A DNA stretch of 64,000 nt from Actinomadura alba (GCF_014323705.1 NZ_JABVEC010000019.1:105767-169766), one strand, 5' to 3'; positions 7,664-17,049 are shown, numbered from the stretch's first letter. The notes: a model not told the origin generated them from the sequence alone. Numbers and translations are program-made.

Positions 7664-8749
7664 ATGGGGGCGTGGGGCAAGAGAGATGACATGGTGGTCC
7701 ACCGGGCCGAGCCGTACAACGCCGAGCCGGCGCTCTGGGCGCTGGCCGACCGGCCGCTCACCCCGCTCGACGCCTTCTACTGCCGTAACCACGGGCCCGT
7801 TCCCGACGTCGATCCTGAGTCGTGGCGCCTGACGGTCGACGGGCTGGTGGAGCGCTCGCTGACGCTGTCACTGGACGATCTGCGGGCCGGCTTCGCCGAG
7901 CACAGCCTGGTCGCGACCCTGCAGTGCGCGGGCAACCGCCGGGCCGGGTTCATGGCGGTCCGCGACATTCCCGGCGAGGACCCATGGGGCCCCGGCGCCA
8001 CCTCGACCGCCCGCTGGAGCGGTGCTCTGCTGGCCGATGTCCTCGCCCGCGCCGGGCAGCGCCCGGAGGCCGCGCACATCGCGTTCGCCGCCCCCGACGT
8101 CTCCGAGTTGGCCGACCCGCCGCAGTCCTACGGGAGCTCCATCCCGGCCGGAACGGCCATGACGGGACAGGTGCTCCTGGCCTGGGCCATGAACGACCGG
8201 CCGCTGCCCCGGGTGCACGGCGCTCCGGTGCGCGTGGTCGTCCCCGGCTGGATCGGCGCTCGCAGCGTCAAATGGCTCGAACGGGTCACCGCGCGGCGAG
8301 AGCCGTCCGACAACTACTTCCAGGCCACCGCCTACCGTGTCCTGCCGCCCCAGACCGATCCCGCACTGGCCGGTGAGGGCATCTCGCTCGGTCCTGTCCT
8401 GCTCAACACCGCCATCCTGCGGCCGGCCGACGGCGCGCGGCTGACGCCGGGGCCCGTGCAGGTCGCCGGTTACGCCTTCGCCGGAGAGGAGCGCACGGTC
8501 GCGCGCGTCGACGTGTCCCTCGACGACGGGAGCAGCTGGACCCAGGCCGAGCTCGGCGAGCAGGCCGGCCCGTGGGTCTGGCGGCTCTGGCGTACGACCG
8601 TGGAACTGGGCGAGGGCGACATCATCATCACGGCGCGCGCGTGGGACAGCGCCGGTGCCACCCAGCCGGAATCCGCCCGCCACCTGTGGAATCCGAAGGG
8701 CTACGCCAACAACTCGTGGTGCCGGGTCCGCGTCACCTGCCGCTCCTGA
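7664..8749 (+). CDS. Sulfite-oxidase-type molybdopterin oxidoreductase
   Basis: 361-aa cytoplasmic (no signal peptide) molybdoenzyme. The Moco domain contains the Mo-ligand cysteine Cys88 in ATLQCAGNRR and the family motifs RWSGALLADVL, PVRVVVPGWIGARSVKWL and NYFQ. The C-terminal Mo-co dimerisation domain (about 260-355) includes VQVAGYAF and VDVSLDDGSSW. There is no heme b5 domain, so it needs a separate electron acceptor. The start at 7664 gives GAWGKRDDMVVH, where related proteins begin; GTG 7643 and ATG 7691 are alternatives. The natural substrate may be sulfite or another sulfur oxyanion. Confidence 0.9.
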   Translation: MGAWGKRDDMVVHRAEPYNAEPALWALADRPLTPLDAFYCRNHGPVPDVDPESWRLTVDGLVERSLTLSLDDLRAGFAEHSLVATLQCAGNRRAGFMAVRDIPGEDPWGPGATSTARWSGALLADVLARAGQRPEAAHIAFAAPDVSELADPPQSYGSSIPAGTAMTGQVLLAWAMNDRPLPRVHGAPVRVVVPGWIGARSVKWLERVTARREPSDNYFQATAYRVLPPQTDPALAGEGISLGPVLLNTAILRPADGARLTPGPVQVAGYAFAGEERTVARVDVSLDDGSSWTQAELGEQAGPWVWRLWRTTVELGEGDIIITARAWDSAGATQPESARHLWNPKGYANNSWCRVRVTCRS

Positions 8750-8886
8750 CCCTCAGTCCGCCTGAGCCGTGTTCGCCCCCATGCCCGGATGGCACCCGTC
8801 TTCTGATGTCGTCGTGGTCGGTTCAGCCGAGCATGCTGCCGATCGGGCGGCGGTACAGGAGGATTGCCAACGACGAAGGGAGCACA

Positions 8887-9426
8887 ATGCACCTACCCCC
8901 TCAAACCCCCCGGCCCCCGCAAACCCCCCAGTCCCCGCAATCCGACGAGCGGCCGTCCCCCGCAGGTCCTGCGCTGGCCGATCCCGGCATCCGGTTCGCC
9001 GCGCGACTGCTCGACACGCTCTTCACCTTCGGCTGCACCATCGTCATCGGCGTGCTGATCACGGGGATCTTCAGCGCCGTCAACGGGGGCGACCTGGATC
9101 AGGTGGGAGCCGAGTTCGGCATTCCGATGCTGGTCATGATCATCGGAACACCTTTCGTCTACGAGTGGGTGCAGGTCGCCAAGTGGGGCGGGACGGCGGG
9201 CAAGCGGATCACCGGACTCCGGGTGGTCCGGGCGACCGATGGCGGCCCGGTGCCGGCGGGGCGTGCCGCCGTTCGGGCGCTGTGCTACTCACCCGGGATC
9301 TACTACGCGCCGAATCTCATTCCCGTCCTGGCGCAGTTGAACGTCCTGTGGATGCTCTGGGACAAGCCGCTGAAGCAGTGCTGGCACGACAAGGCCGCGA
9401 AGACCATCGTCGTCGTCACCAAGTAG
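8887..9426 (+). CDS. RDD family membrane protein
   Basis: 179 aa. A Pro/Gln-rich cytoplasmic N-terminus (about 1-30) precedes an RDD domain beginning GIRFAARLLDTLFTF. Membrane helices lie at about 38-62, 72-95 and 130-155. The family signature TAGKRITGLRVVRATDGG is present between helices 2 and 3, and KQCWHDKAAKTIVV ends the domain. The function is unclear; some relatives act in ion homeostasis. GAAGGGAG about 7 nt upstream fixes the start at 8887. Convergent with the MmyB-like regulator gene, separated by 6 bp. Confidence 0.85.
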   Translation: MHLPPQTPRPPQTPQSPQSDERPSPAGPALADPGIRFAARLLDTLFTFGCTIVIGVLITGIFSAVNGGDLDQVGAEFGIPMLVMIIGTPFVYEWVQVAKWGGTAGKRITGLRVVRATDGGPVPAGRAAVRALCYSPGIYYAPNLIPVLAQLNVLWMLWDKPLKQCWHDKAAKTIVVVTK

Positions 9427-9432
9427 GCCGCG

Positions 9433-10296
9433 TCAGCCGGTCACCGCGCGCAGCGTGCCGGGTCGGAGCCCGGTGATCCGGTCCAGGGCCGCCGACGTGG
9501 CCTGGTCGGCGGGAAGGTAGACGATCAGGCGCCGTTCGTCGGCGTCGGGTAGGCCGAGCCCGAGCGTCTCGTAGGCCAGCCGCAGTTCGCCGGCGTCCGG
9601 ATGCACCAGCCGTTCGACGCCGGTGCGCGGGGGCAGGCCGGACAGCACCCTCTTCAGCCGGTCGGTGAATGGTGCGCCGGCGATCACGGTGAGTTCGTCC
9701 GAGAGCACGGCGACGTGCGGGTCGGCGCGGTAGGCCTCGCTCTTGAGCGTGGCGACCTGATCGTCGGCGACGCGCTCCCAGTCCGGGTAGGCGGCCCGCG
9801 CCCGGGGGTCGGTGAACATGAAGCGGATGAGATTGGGCGGCTCGCCGTCCAGGAGGCCGAGGGGCCGGGCGAGCCGCTCGTAGCCACTCGTGAAGGCCAG
9901 CACGTCGCTCAGCCGGTTGAGCAGGATGGCCGGAGCCGGTTCGAGCCGGTCGAGCAGTGCCCGCACGGTGGGACGCACTGACCTGGCCGGCGGCACGGCG
10001 CCCGGGCAGAGGAGGTTCTGACCGGCCGCCTTGCTGAGCCGGCGCAGGTGCAGGCGTTCGTCGGGGGACAGCCGCAGCGCGTCGGCGAGCGCCCCGAGGA
10101 CCTGGACGGACGGGTGCCGATCGCGGCCCTGCTCGAGCCGCGCGAGGTACTCGACGCTGACCCCGGCGAGCGTGGCCAGCTCGGCCCGGCGCAGGCCGGG
10201 CGTACGACGACGGTCGCCGGTGGGAAGGCCCACGTCGGCCGGTGTGACGGCTTCGCGACGGCCACGAAGGAACAGGCCCAGCTCGTTGTCGCTCAC
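9433..10296 (-). CDS. XRE-family regulator with MmyB-like ligand domain
   Basis: 287 aa. An N-terminal HTH of XRE type (about 5-85; RRTPGLRRAELATLAGVSVEYLARLEQGRDRHPS) is followed by an MmyB-like C-terminal domain (about 105-270; PAILLNRLSDVLAFT..., PNLIRFMFTDPRARAAYPDWERVA). Such proteins are numerous in actinomycetes, and the MmyB domain may bind fatty acids. The GTG at 10296 gives MSDNELGLFLRGRRE, the usual family start; a TTG at 10302 is the alternative. Often found beside an oxidoreductase it controls; here the next gene outward is a divergent methyltransferase. Confidence 0.88.
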   Translation of the reverse strand: MSDNELGLFLRGRREAVTPADVGLPTGDRRRTPGLRRAELATLAGVSVEYLARLEQGRDRHPSVQVLGALADALRLSPDERLHLRRLSKAAGQNLLCPGAVPPARSVRPTVRALLDRLEPAPAILLNRLSDVLAFTSGYERLARPLGLLDGEPPNLIRFMFTDPRARAAYPDWERVADDQVATLKSEAYRADPHVAVLSDELTVIAGAPFTDRLKRVLSGLPPRTGVERLVHPDAGELRLAYETLGLGLPDADERRLIVYLPADQATSAALDRITGLRPGTLRAVTG

Positions 10297-10431
10297 GATC
10301 AAAGCGTACGTGCGCTCGAACTCGTCCGCGCCGAGATCGTTCTCTCGCGGACCGGACCCCCCGTCACCCGGGGCGTGAGACTCCCATCACATCGGCGCGC
10401 AGAGTGCTGACGATCATGCAAGATTCGTTCC

Positions 10432-11253
10432 ATGAACGCCGACGGCACCGACCGCCCCGGGACCGCGCCCATCCGCGGCCTCGACACGGGCCGGCCGCAC
10501 TCCGCGCGAGTATGGAACTACTGGCTCGGAGGCAAGGACCACTACCGCGCCGACCGGCTCCTCGGGGACAAGGTCGCGAAGCTGGTGCCCGGCATCGTCG
10601 ACTCGGCGCGCGCCGACCGGGCGTTCCTCAACCGCTCGGTGCGCTACCTCGGCGGGAAGCCGGGCATCCGTCAGTACCTCGACATCGGTACCGGGCTGCC
10701 CACCATGGACAACACTCATGAGGTCGCCCAGCGCGTCGCCCCCGAGTCACGGATCGTCTACGTCGACAACGATCCGATGGTCCTGGCCCACGCCCGTGCC
10801 CTGCTCAGGAGCACTCCCGAGGGTGCCACCGACTATCTCGACGCCGATCTGCGCGATCCCGAGAAGATCCTCGAGATGGCGGCGAAGACCCTGGACCTCA
10901 GCCGGCCAGTGGCGCTCATGCTGCTCGCCGTCACTCATCTCATCACCGACGACGAAGAGGCCTACGGGATCGTACGGCGGCTCATGGAAGCCTTGCCGTC
11001 CGGTAGCCATCTGGTCCTGGCGCACGCCTGCACCGACGCCGAGCCCACGCGAACCGCGGTCAGCGCCTACAACGACAGCGGCATCCCCACCAAGATCAAA
11101 GCCCGCGACCAGAGCGGGATCGCCCGGTTCTTCGATGGGCTGGAGCTGGTCGAACCCGGCGTCGTGTCGTGCCCGAAATGGCGGCCTGATCCGAGCATCT
11201 GGGCGGTGCCCGGCGACGTCATGACCTTCTGCGGAGTCGCGCGAAAGCTTTAG
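10432..11253 (+). CDS. SAM-dependent methyltransferase, DUF574/Methyltransf_19 family
   Basis: 273 aa, full length for the family, which is greatly expanded in actinomycetes. Signature blocks are RPHSARVWNYWLGGKDHY at the N-terminus, then RADRAFLNRSVRYL, the SAM-binding motif QYLDIGTGLPT, VYVDNDPMVLAHA, and a C-terminal GVARKL. Substrates are unknown for almost all members. It stands alone between the divergent MmyB-like regulator and an AhpD-like gene 61 bp downstream. Confidence 0.92.
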   Translation: MNADGTDRPGTAPIRGLDTGRPHSARVWNYWLGGKDHYRADRLLGDKVAKLVPGIVDSARADRAFLNRSVRYLGGKPGIRQYLDIGTGLPTMDNTHEVAQRVAPESRIVYVDNDPMVLAHARALLRSTPEGATDYLDADLRDPEKILEMAAKTLDLSRPVALMLLAVTHLITDDEEAYGIVRRLMEALPSGSHLVLAHACTDAEPTRTAVSAYNDSGIPTKIKARDQSGIARFFDGLELVEPGVVSCPKWRPDPSIWAVPGDVMTFCGVARKL

Positions 11254-11314
11254 ATCTCCACGTCCTCGGCGAATACCGTGACCGACGGCCGATGAATCAA
11301 GGAAGAATACGATC

Positions 11315-11857
11315 ATGGCGCATATCGATCTCGGTGTGGACGAGCAGACGAATCCCGGCATCACCGGCCTGCTGAAATTCAGGCCCGAGACCGCCAAGCC
11401 GCTCAACGAGCTGGCGGAGGTGCTGCTGCGCGCGCCGAATTCGCTGAGCCCGGGCGAGCGTGAACTGATCGCCGCATATGTCTCCGGGCTGAACGAGTGC
11501 GACTTCTGCTACGCCTCGCATTCGGCCACGGCCAACGCGCAACTCGACTCGGACGCGACGCTGGTCGACCAGGTTGTCGGCGATCTCGATTCCGCGCCAG
11601 TCTCGGCGAAACTGCGCGCGCTGCTGCGCATCGCCGGTGCCGTACGCGAGGACGGGCGCAAGGTCACGACCGAACTCGTCGCCGCGGCCCGCGCCGAAGG
11701 GGCCACCGACGTCGAGATCCACGACACCGTGCTCATCGCGGCGGCCTTCTCCATGTACAACCGGTACGTCGACGGCCTCGGCACGCTGGTCCCCGGCGGC
11801 CAGGACATGTACGCGCAGGCGGCCAGGCGCATCGTCGAGTTCGGCTACGCACGCTGA
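11315..11857 (+). CDS. Carboxymuconolactone decarboxylase/AhpD-like peroxidase-related protein
   Basis: 180-aa protein with the AhpD-like core. NECDFCYASHS contains the redox CxxC and downstream His of alkylhydroperoxidase-D proteins, preceded by LSPGEREL and followed by the helical segment with LRIAGAVREDGRKV. Family members act as peroxidases or lipoamide-linked disulfide reductases. AAGGAAG 9 nt upstream supports the start. No partner ahpC is in the window. Convergent with the CU044_5270 gene, with a strong hairpin between them. Confidence 0.88.
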   Translation: MAHIDLGVDEQTNPGITGLLKFRPETAKPLNELAEVLLRAPNSLSPGERELIAAYVSGLNECDFCYASHSATANAQLDSDATLVDQVVGDLDSAPVSAKLRALLRIAGAVREDGRKVTTELVAAARAEGATDVEIHDTVLIAAAFSMYNRYVDGLGTLVPGGQDMYAQAARRIVEFGYAR

Positions 11858-11911
11858 TCTCGCGTCCGGCCGCCTCGCGACCCACAGCGCTCCGCATCGA
11901 GCAATCGGTGA

Positions 11912-11956
11912 CGCCGGTGACCGGCGAGCACATCAGTGCCCGCCCGGTCACCGGCG
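11912..11956. terminator. Bidirectional hairpin terminator
   Basis: Perfect 13-bp arms (11912-11924 CGCCGGTGACCGG and 11944-11956) with a 19-nt loop lie between the convergent AhpD-like and CU044_5270 genes. The symmetrical position suits termination from both sides. Confidence 0.6.
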
Positions 11957-11983
11957 CGTCGGGTCCACCGGGCAGCCCTCCGG

Positions 11984-13036
11984 TCAGCGAGGTCTCACCG
12001 GAGGCGCGCTGTCGGCGACGCTGACCCTGAGCAGCGCCGACGAGGTGAGAACGCTGCCCACCGGCGCCTTGGCCCTGGCGGCATCGATGACCACCGACCG
12101 CTCGCCGAGGTACTGGTAGGTCTTCGGATCGAAGATGTACTCCTCCCGGATGCCCAGTTCCCTGACGACCAGGGCCGCCGCGACGCCCTTGCGGCCCGCC
12201 GCGTCCGTCGACACCGGTACCGACACGACCCCCGGAATGGTGGCCGCCGCGCGGAACAGCGCCGCCCGCTGCGCGGCGGGCAGGTACGCCTCCCTGAGCA
12301 TGCCGGCGACCCGGCTCCAGGCTTCGGTGTACGGGTTGGTGCTGTGCTCGAGCCGGGTGAACAGGTGCCTGCGCATCCCTGCCGTATCGGCCGGCAGCCG
12401 GCTGAGGTAGGCGTAGTCCGTGCGCAGGAATCCGGCTCGCTGGTCGAAGTCGGCGAGCTTCTCCGGGCCGGTCCTGGCCGGCGGCTGCTTCGCCTCGGGA
12501 GGCAGCGGCCAGCCGGGGTACGGCTTCGACGGCAGAGTCTCACCGGCGATGAACCCGTCGACCGACGTACCGGCCACCGGATACCAGACCGTGCGCTTTC
12601 CGCGGGCCAGGTAACGCGAATGCCCACTGGCGGTGTTCGACTCGACGGGGTTCATCGTCCGGGATTCGTACACGAGGTACTGGCCGGGTCTCGGGTGCAG
12701 TTCCGGATGCCGGGCGGCGTTGTCGGAGGCGTGGACGAGCACGCTGACCGCCGCCACCGGCTGCGACGCGATCGGCGGAACCGGACGTACGACCTTTCGC
12801 TCCGTTCCGGCCACCACTATGCCCGTGGCCACCGCAAGGGCGAGCCCGCCGGCGATGAGGAGGCGCGGCCGGAGGCCGATCCGGGGCCGTGCCCATCGGC
12901 CCGTCCGGCGAGCCGGGTGCGACCGGGCCGGACCGGCGATCTCCTCTAGCAGCCGCCGTTCCTCGGCGCGCAGGTCGGCGAGCTCCGGCAGGGGGATCTC
13001 CGAGCGCAGCCGGTCGAGCTGAGTGATCTCATCCAC
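11984..13036 (-). CDS. CU044_5270 family protein, probable anti-sigma/membrane partner of the ECF sigma factor
   Basis: 350 aa. A cytoplasmic N-terminus (DEITQLDRLRSEIPLPE, about 1-60) is followed by one transmembrane helix (LLIAGGLALAVATGIVVAG, about 60-80) and an extracytoplasmic domain typical of CU044_5270 proteins, including YLVYESRTMNPVE and EYIFDPKTYQYLGERSVV. The GTG at 13036 is preferred because GAGGAAC lies 6 nt upstream; GTG 13051 also fits the frame. It overlaps the end of the sigma gene, so the two are coupled. The gene pair is a recurrent actinobacterial arrangement, and the anti-sigma role is inferred from that. Confidence 0.85.
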   Translation of the reverse strand: MDEITQLDRLRSEIPLPELADLRAEERRLLEEIAGPARSHPARRTGRWARPRIGLRPRLLIAGGLALAVATGIVVAGTERKVVRPVPPIASQPVAAVSVLVHASDNAARHPELHPRPGQYLVYESRTMNPVESNTASGHSRYLARGKRTVWYPVAGTSVDGFIAGETLPSKPYPGWPLPPEAKQPPARTGPEKLADFDQRAGFLRTDYAYLSRLPADTAGMRRHLFTRLEHSTNPYTEAWSRVAGMLREAYLPAAQRAALFRAAATIPGVVSVPVSTDAAGRKGVAAALVVRELGIREEYIFDPKTYQYLGERSVVIDAARAKAPVGSVLTSSALLRVSVADSAPPVRPR

Positions 13037-13634
13037 GAGCAGGTTCCTCACTGAGAGACGACGTCGGATCGACCCCGCCGAGTTCTTTACGCATCTTGCT
13101 TCGGGCCCGGTTGATTCGAGAGCGCACCGTTCCGACGCGGATGCCCAGTGCCTGCGCGGCCTCCGCGTAACCGAGGCCGCCCCAGGTCACGAGCAGCAGC
13201 ACGTCGCGATGACCGGCGGGCAACCGCGCCAGTGCGTCGGCCAGCCGCTGCCGTACGGCCTCGGCGCTCATTCGCTCGTCACTGCGGTCGGTGAACGGCC
13301 TGGTCACCGGGTCGGCGCCCGTACGGGCGAGAACACGGAGTTGCCGCACCTCGGTCCGCTTGTGCCGGCCGATCAGGTTCGTCGCGATGCCGTACAGCCA
13401 CGGGCGAGCGTCGGGGCGCGCGGTGTCGTAGCGCTCGCGCTGCCGGAACGCCGCGAGGAAGGTCTCGGCCGCGACGTCCTCGGCCGCGTCGATCCCGAGC
13501 CTGCGGATGACGTACCGCTTGATCTCCGGCGCGTGCCGACGGAAGACCTCGGCGAACGCCTCGGGTTCTCGCCAGGACCGCTCGATGACGGAGGCGTCGT
13601 CGGCCTCGGTCGGGGCCCGGCTCGTTTCGCTCAT
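13029..13634 (-). CDS. ECF-type RNA polymerase sigma factor
   Basis: 201 aa. Region 2 (about 20-90) contains FAEVFRRHAPEIKRYVIRRLG, AEDVAAETFLAAFRQRERYD and ARPWLYGIATNLIGRHKR. Region 4 (about 130-185) contains LPAGHRDVLLLVTWGGLGYAEAAQALGI and GTVRSRINRARSKMRKEL. No extra C-terminal domain. It is co-transcribed with the CU044_5270 gene, which overlaps its 3' end. Its regulon is unknown; the divergent efflux pump gene about 200 bp upstream is a possible target. Confidence 0.93.
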   Translation of the reverse strand: MSETSRAPTEADDASVIERSWREPEAFAEVFRRHAPEIKRYVIRRLGIDAAEDVAAETFLAAFRQRERYDTARPDARPWLYGIATNLIGRHKRTEVRQLRVLARTGADPVTRPFTDRSDERMSAEAVRQRLADALARLPAGHRDVLLLVTWGGLGYAEAAQALGIRVGTVRSRINRARSKMRKELGGVDPTSSLSEEPARG

Positions 13635-13842
13635 TCTCGGCCTCTCGGCTTCTGGTCAGGACACCCCCTCTTGCCCACTCGCGAGCATGCGGTTCCCACG
13701 AGAGCCGTACGAAATCACGCCGCGCCGTCGCCGGTGACCGGCCGCCGCGCGTGAGCGGGCTCACTGCCGCCGACCTCATAGATCACCACAACGCGGTTAT
13801 AACGTGACAAAGGTCGAGGGATATCCACACCTTTGGAGCCGT

Positions 13843-15285
13843 GTGACCGAGCTGAGCCACCACCGCAGGCTGCTCGTACTCATGATCTGCTGCATCAGCC
13901 TGTTCGTCGTCGGGCTGGACAACACGATCGTCAACCTGGCCCTGCCGTCGATCCGGCGGGACTTCGACGCGTCCGTGTCCGGCCTGCAGTGGACGATCGA
14001 CGCCTACACGCTCGTGGTGGCCGGCCTGCTGATGCTCTCCGGCTCGACCGCGGACCGGATCGGCCGGCGCCGCGTCTTCCAGACCGGCCTGGTGCTGTTC
14101 GGCCTGGGTTCACTGCTGTGCAGCCTGGCCCAGAGCACCGAGCTGCTGATCGTCTTCCGCATGGTGCAGGCGATCGGCGGGTCGATGCTGAACCCGGTGG
14201 CGCTGTCGATCATTACCAACACCTTCACGGCGCCGAAGGAGCGGGCCCGCGCCATCGGGATCTGGGGCGGTGTCATCGGCCTGAGCATGGCACTGGGCCC
14301 GGTGGTCGGCGGGGCACTCGTCCACTCGATCGGCTGGCGGTCGATCTTCTGGATCAACGTTCCCATCTGTGTCGCCGCGGTCGGCCTGGCCGCGGTGTAC
14401 GTGCCGGAGTCGCGCGCGGCGCGGGCGCGCAGGATCGACCCGGTCGGCCAGCTGCTGGTGATCCTCCTGCTGGGCGGCCTGACGTACGCGATCATCGAGG
14501 GCCCGCACACGGGGTGGGGCTCGGCGCCGATCGCCGGATGCTTCGCCCTCGCGGCCGCCGCCCTGGCCGCCATCGCGGTGTACGAGCGGCGCCGCGCCGA
14601 ACCGCTGATCGATCTGCGGTTCTTCGCGAGCGTGCCGTTCTCGGGAGCGGTGCTGATCGCGTTGATCGGGTTCTCGGCGCTCGCCGGCTTCCTGTTCCTG
14701 AACTCGATCTACCTTCAGGAGGTCCGGGGCCTGTCGCCGCTGGACGCCGGTCTGCTGACCCTGCCGATGGCGTTGGTGACCGGTGTGTGCGCTCCGTTGT
14801 CGGGGCGGATCGTCGGTGCCCGCGGTGCGCGGTTGCCGCTCCTGGCCGCCGGCACGGGACTCACGGTCAGCGCTCTGCTCCTCACGAGGCTGACCGCCGA
14901 CACCCCGATCGGTCTGCTGGTCGTCGCGTACGTGGTCTTCGGCATCGGCTTCGGGATGCTCAACGCCCCGATCACCAACACCGCGATCTCGGGCATGCCC
15001 CGGTCGCAGGCCGGGGTCGCGGCGGCCACCGCTTCGACCAGCCGCCAGGTCGGCGCCGCGCTCGGCGTCGCCGTCCTCGGATCGGTGGTCACCTCGGGCG
15101 TGACCGGCCCGCTCGCGACGGGTTTCGCGCCCGCCAGCCATCCGGCCTGGTGGATCATGAGCGGCTGCGGTGTCGTCGTGTTCGCCCTCGGCCTCCTCAC
15201 CACCGGCCGGCGGGCGAGGCGCACCGCCGACCGGGTCACCGAGCAGTTCTCCGCCGGGCAGCCGAAGGTCCAGATGAGCGCCTGA
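13843..15285 (+). CDS. DHA2-family MFS drug:H+ antiporter (EmrB/QacA type)
   Basis: 480-aa, 14-helix transporter. The first helix carries VVGLDNTIVNLALPSI (DHA2 motif D1), then LSGSTADRIGRRRVF (motif A) and GGVIGLSMALGPVVGGALV (motif C). It would expel lipophilic compounds using the proton gradient. GTG 13843 is chosen because GGAG lies about 7 nt upstream; GTG 13804 would add 13 residues. A GTTATAAC palindrome (13796-13803) precedes it and could be part of a promoter or operator. A hairpin terminator follows. Confidence 0.9.
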   Translation: MTELSHHRRLLVLMICCISLFVVGLDNTIVNLALPSIRRDFDASVSGLQWTIDAYTLVVAGLLMLSGSTADRIGRRRVFQTGLVLFGLGSLLCSLAQSTELLIVFRMVQAIGGSMLNPVALSIITNTFTAPKERARAIGIWGGVIGLSMALGPVVGGALVHSIGWRSIFWINVPICVAAVGLAAVYVPESRAARARRIDPVGQLLVILLLGGLTYAIIEGPHTGWGSAPIAGCFALAAAALAAIAVYERRRAEPLIDLRFFASVPFSGAVLIALIGFSALAGFLFLNSIYLQEVRGLSPLDAGLLTLPMALVTGVCAPLSGRIVGARGARLPLLAAGTGLTVSALLLTRLTADTPIGLLVVAYVVFGIGFGMLNAPITNTAISGMPRSQAGVAAATASTSRQVGAALGVAVLGSVVTSGVTGPLATGFAPASHPAWWIMSGCGVVVFALGLLTTGRRARRTADRVTEQFSAGQPKVQMSA

Positions 15286-15319
15286 GTGCCGGCGTGGTGC
15301 ACTCAGGCGCGGCCAGGGT

Positions 15320-15346
15320 GCCGGCGGAGACGGGTTCCCCGCCGGC
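15320..15346 (+). terminator. Hairpin terminator after the DHA2 transporter
   Basis: Perfect 8-bp arms GCCGGCGG (15320-15327) and CCGCCGGC (15339-15346) with an 11-nt loop, 34 nt after the stop codon and before the AraC gene. Confidence 0.5.
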
Positions 15347-15519
15347 AACGCCCCCGATGGCGTCTCACCAACTCGTACAGTGTGAAGCGCGGGGACGAAG
15401 CCGTCCTTGCCCATCCGCGCCGACACGTTGCCCATCCGCGCAACCTCCGGCGGCCCGCACCACGGCGTGGTGTCCGATTCCAGCCACGGCGGCACCCCGC
15501 AACAGAGCAGGGAGCACTA

Positions 15520-16497
15520 GTGCAGGTGCTGATCAATACCGACGATGTCCCGGCCGGCGAGCGGTTCGGCCTCTTCCGGGACGCCTTCCTGCATGAGCTG
15601 ACCCCGGCCGAGGTCAGGTGCGACCGGCCGACCGGCTTCTCCGGCCGGGTGGCCAGCGCCGACCTCGGCCTGGTGACGTTGTTGACCATGTCCACGCGCA
15701 ACGCGGGCCCCGGTGAGCTGGTCCGCGACCCCAAGCTGATCCGAAGATCCGACCCGGAGGGCTACCGGCTGACGTTCAACCAGCGCGGGTCGAGTGTCCT
15801 GACCCACAACGGCCACCGTTCCACGCTCCTTCCGGGGGACTTCACGCTGATCGACACCTCACGCCCCTACGAGTGGTCCGCCTCGGGCACCAACGACTCG
15901 CTCGTCGTGCGGTTCCCCCGGGAGTTGCTGCGACTGCCCGGTGCCGCCGTCCACCGGCTCATCGGAGCCCCGCTCTGCGGCCGGACCGGGATCGGCGCGC
16001 TGCTGTCGGCCGCCATCACCAGGGCGACCCGCGACTTCGACGGCTACCGCCCCGGCGACGTGCTGAGGGCATCGACCACTCTGCTGAACCTGCTGGGCGG
16101 TGTGCTCGCCCACGAACTCGACACGCACACCGCCCTTCCGCCGGAGTCGCACCGGGAGGTTCTCTTCCAGCGGATTCAACGATTCATCCAGCACCGGCTC
16201 GACGATCCGACCCTGTCGCCGAAGACCATCGCCGCCGCCCACCACATCGCTCCGCGCACGCTGCACCTGCTCTTCCAGGATCACGACGACACGGTGGCCG
16301 GATACATCCGTGGCCGGCGGCTGGAACACTGCCGACGTGACCTGGGCGATTTCACGCTCCGCGAGCGGCCGATCCATGCCATCGCGGCCCGGTGGGGGTT
16401 CACCAGCGCGGCCCACTTCAGCCGGACCTTCCGCACCGCATACGGGCTCACCCCGCAGGCGTACCGGCAGCACTCACTGGGCCGCCCCATGCGATGA
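15520..16497 (+). CDS. AraC family transcriptional regulator
   Basis: 325 aa. The N-terminal AraC-binding-like domain (about 10-190) includes RDAFLHELTPAEV, YRLTFNQRGSSVLTHNGHRSTLLPGDFTLID and VVRFPRELL. The C-terminal double HTH (about 215-320) includes LSPKTIAAAHHIAPRTLHLLFQ and AIAARWGFTSAAHFSRTFRTAYGLTPQAYR. The GTG start at 15520 has GGGAG about 7 nt upstream; the frame is open further 5' but has no family similarity. Its 3' end overlaps the convergent NrdJ-like gene by 24 bp. The target is unknown; the preceding efflux pump gene, same direction, is a candidate. Confidence 0.9.
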   Translation: MQVLINTDDVPAGERFGLFRDAFLHELTPAEVRCDRPTGFSGRVASADLGLVTLLTMSTRNAGPGELVRDPKLIRRSDPEGYRLTFNQRGSSVLTHNGHRSTLLPGDFTLIDTSRPYEWSASGTNDSLVVRFPRELLRLPGAAVHRLIGAPLCGRTGIGALLSAAITRATRDFDGYRPGDVLRASTTLLNLLGGVLAHELDTHTALPPESHREVLFQRIQRFIQHRLDDPTLSPKTIAAAHHIAPRTLHLLFQDHDDTVAGYIRGRRLEHCRRDLGDFTLRERPIHAIAARWGFTSAAHFSRTFRTAYGLTPQAYRQHSLGRPMR

Positions 16498-17034
16498 CAC
16501 GGCCACCGTGCCGATCCCGCAGCGGTCCTCTTCCTGCTGCTCGCCGTCCCGGCCGTCGCCGGCGTCATGGCGCCCGGTGCGAGGAGCGGGGATCTTGGCG
16601 GCCTCGATGGTCAGCCAGTCCGCGGCCTTCTCCACCCGCTCGTCGACCGTGTAGATGCCCAGCCGGGCCCGCTCGTCGTGCGGCAACCAGTCGATGGCCA
16701 GGCGACGGGCCATCCAGTCGATGACGGACCGGACACGAGGGATCTCGGGGTCGTCGGTGCGGCCGCTCGGCGCGAAGTGCAGGTCGACGCCGTGCGAGAC
16801 GAGGTCGGCGAGTGGCACACCGTGCCGCAGGCCGAGCGAGAGGGCGGCCGCGTAGACGTCCATCATCCCGGAGCCGGTGCTGCCCTGCTTGCCCCACTGG
16901 ATGAACACCTCACCGAGGGTGTCGTCGTCACGGCCGTTGGCGGTCAGCCGGAAGCGTTCGCCGCCGATGGTGACGGAGGTGGTGTGGCCGCTGCGCCGCC
17001 GGGACATGTGCCGCTGGATCGCCGTCTCCGCCAT
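16474..17034 (-). CDS. Stand-alone NrdJ C-terminal-like (TSCPD-region) protein
   Basis: 186-aa protein resembling the C-terminal section of class II (B12-dependent) ribonucleotide reductase NrdJ. DDDTLGEVFIQWGKQGSTGSG is followed by the helix MMDVYAAALSLGLRHGVPL and then SVIDWMARRLAIDWLP. The catalytic barrel and its active-site cysteines are absent, so it cannot reduce nucleotides alone; an accessory or regulatory role is possible. The start at 17034 is set by GGAGG 5 nt upstream. Two NrdR-box-like sites in its promoter region would tie it to dNTP control. Confidence 0.75.
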   Translation of the reverse strand: MAETAIQRHMSRRRSGHTTSVTIGGERFRLTANGRDDDTLGEVFIQWGKQGSTGSGMMDVYAAALSLGLRHGVPLADLVSHGVDLHFAPSGRTDDPEIPRVRSVIDWMARRLAIDWLPHDERARLGIYTVDERVEKAADWLTIEAAKIPAPRTGRHDAGDGRDGEQQEEDRCGIGTVAVSSHGAAQ

Positions 17035-17049
17035 CTTCGCCTCCATATC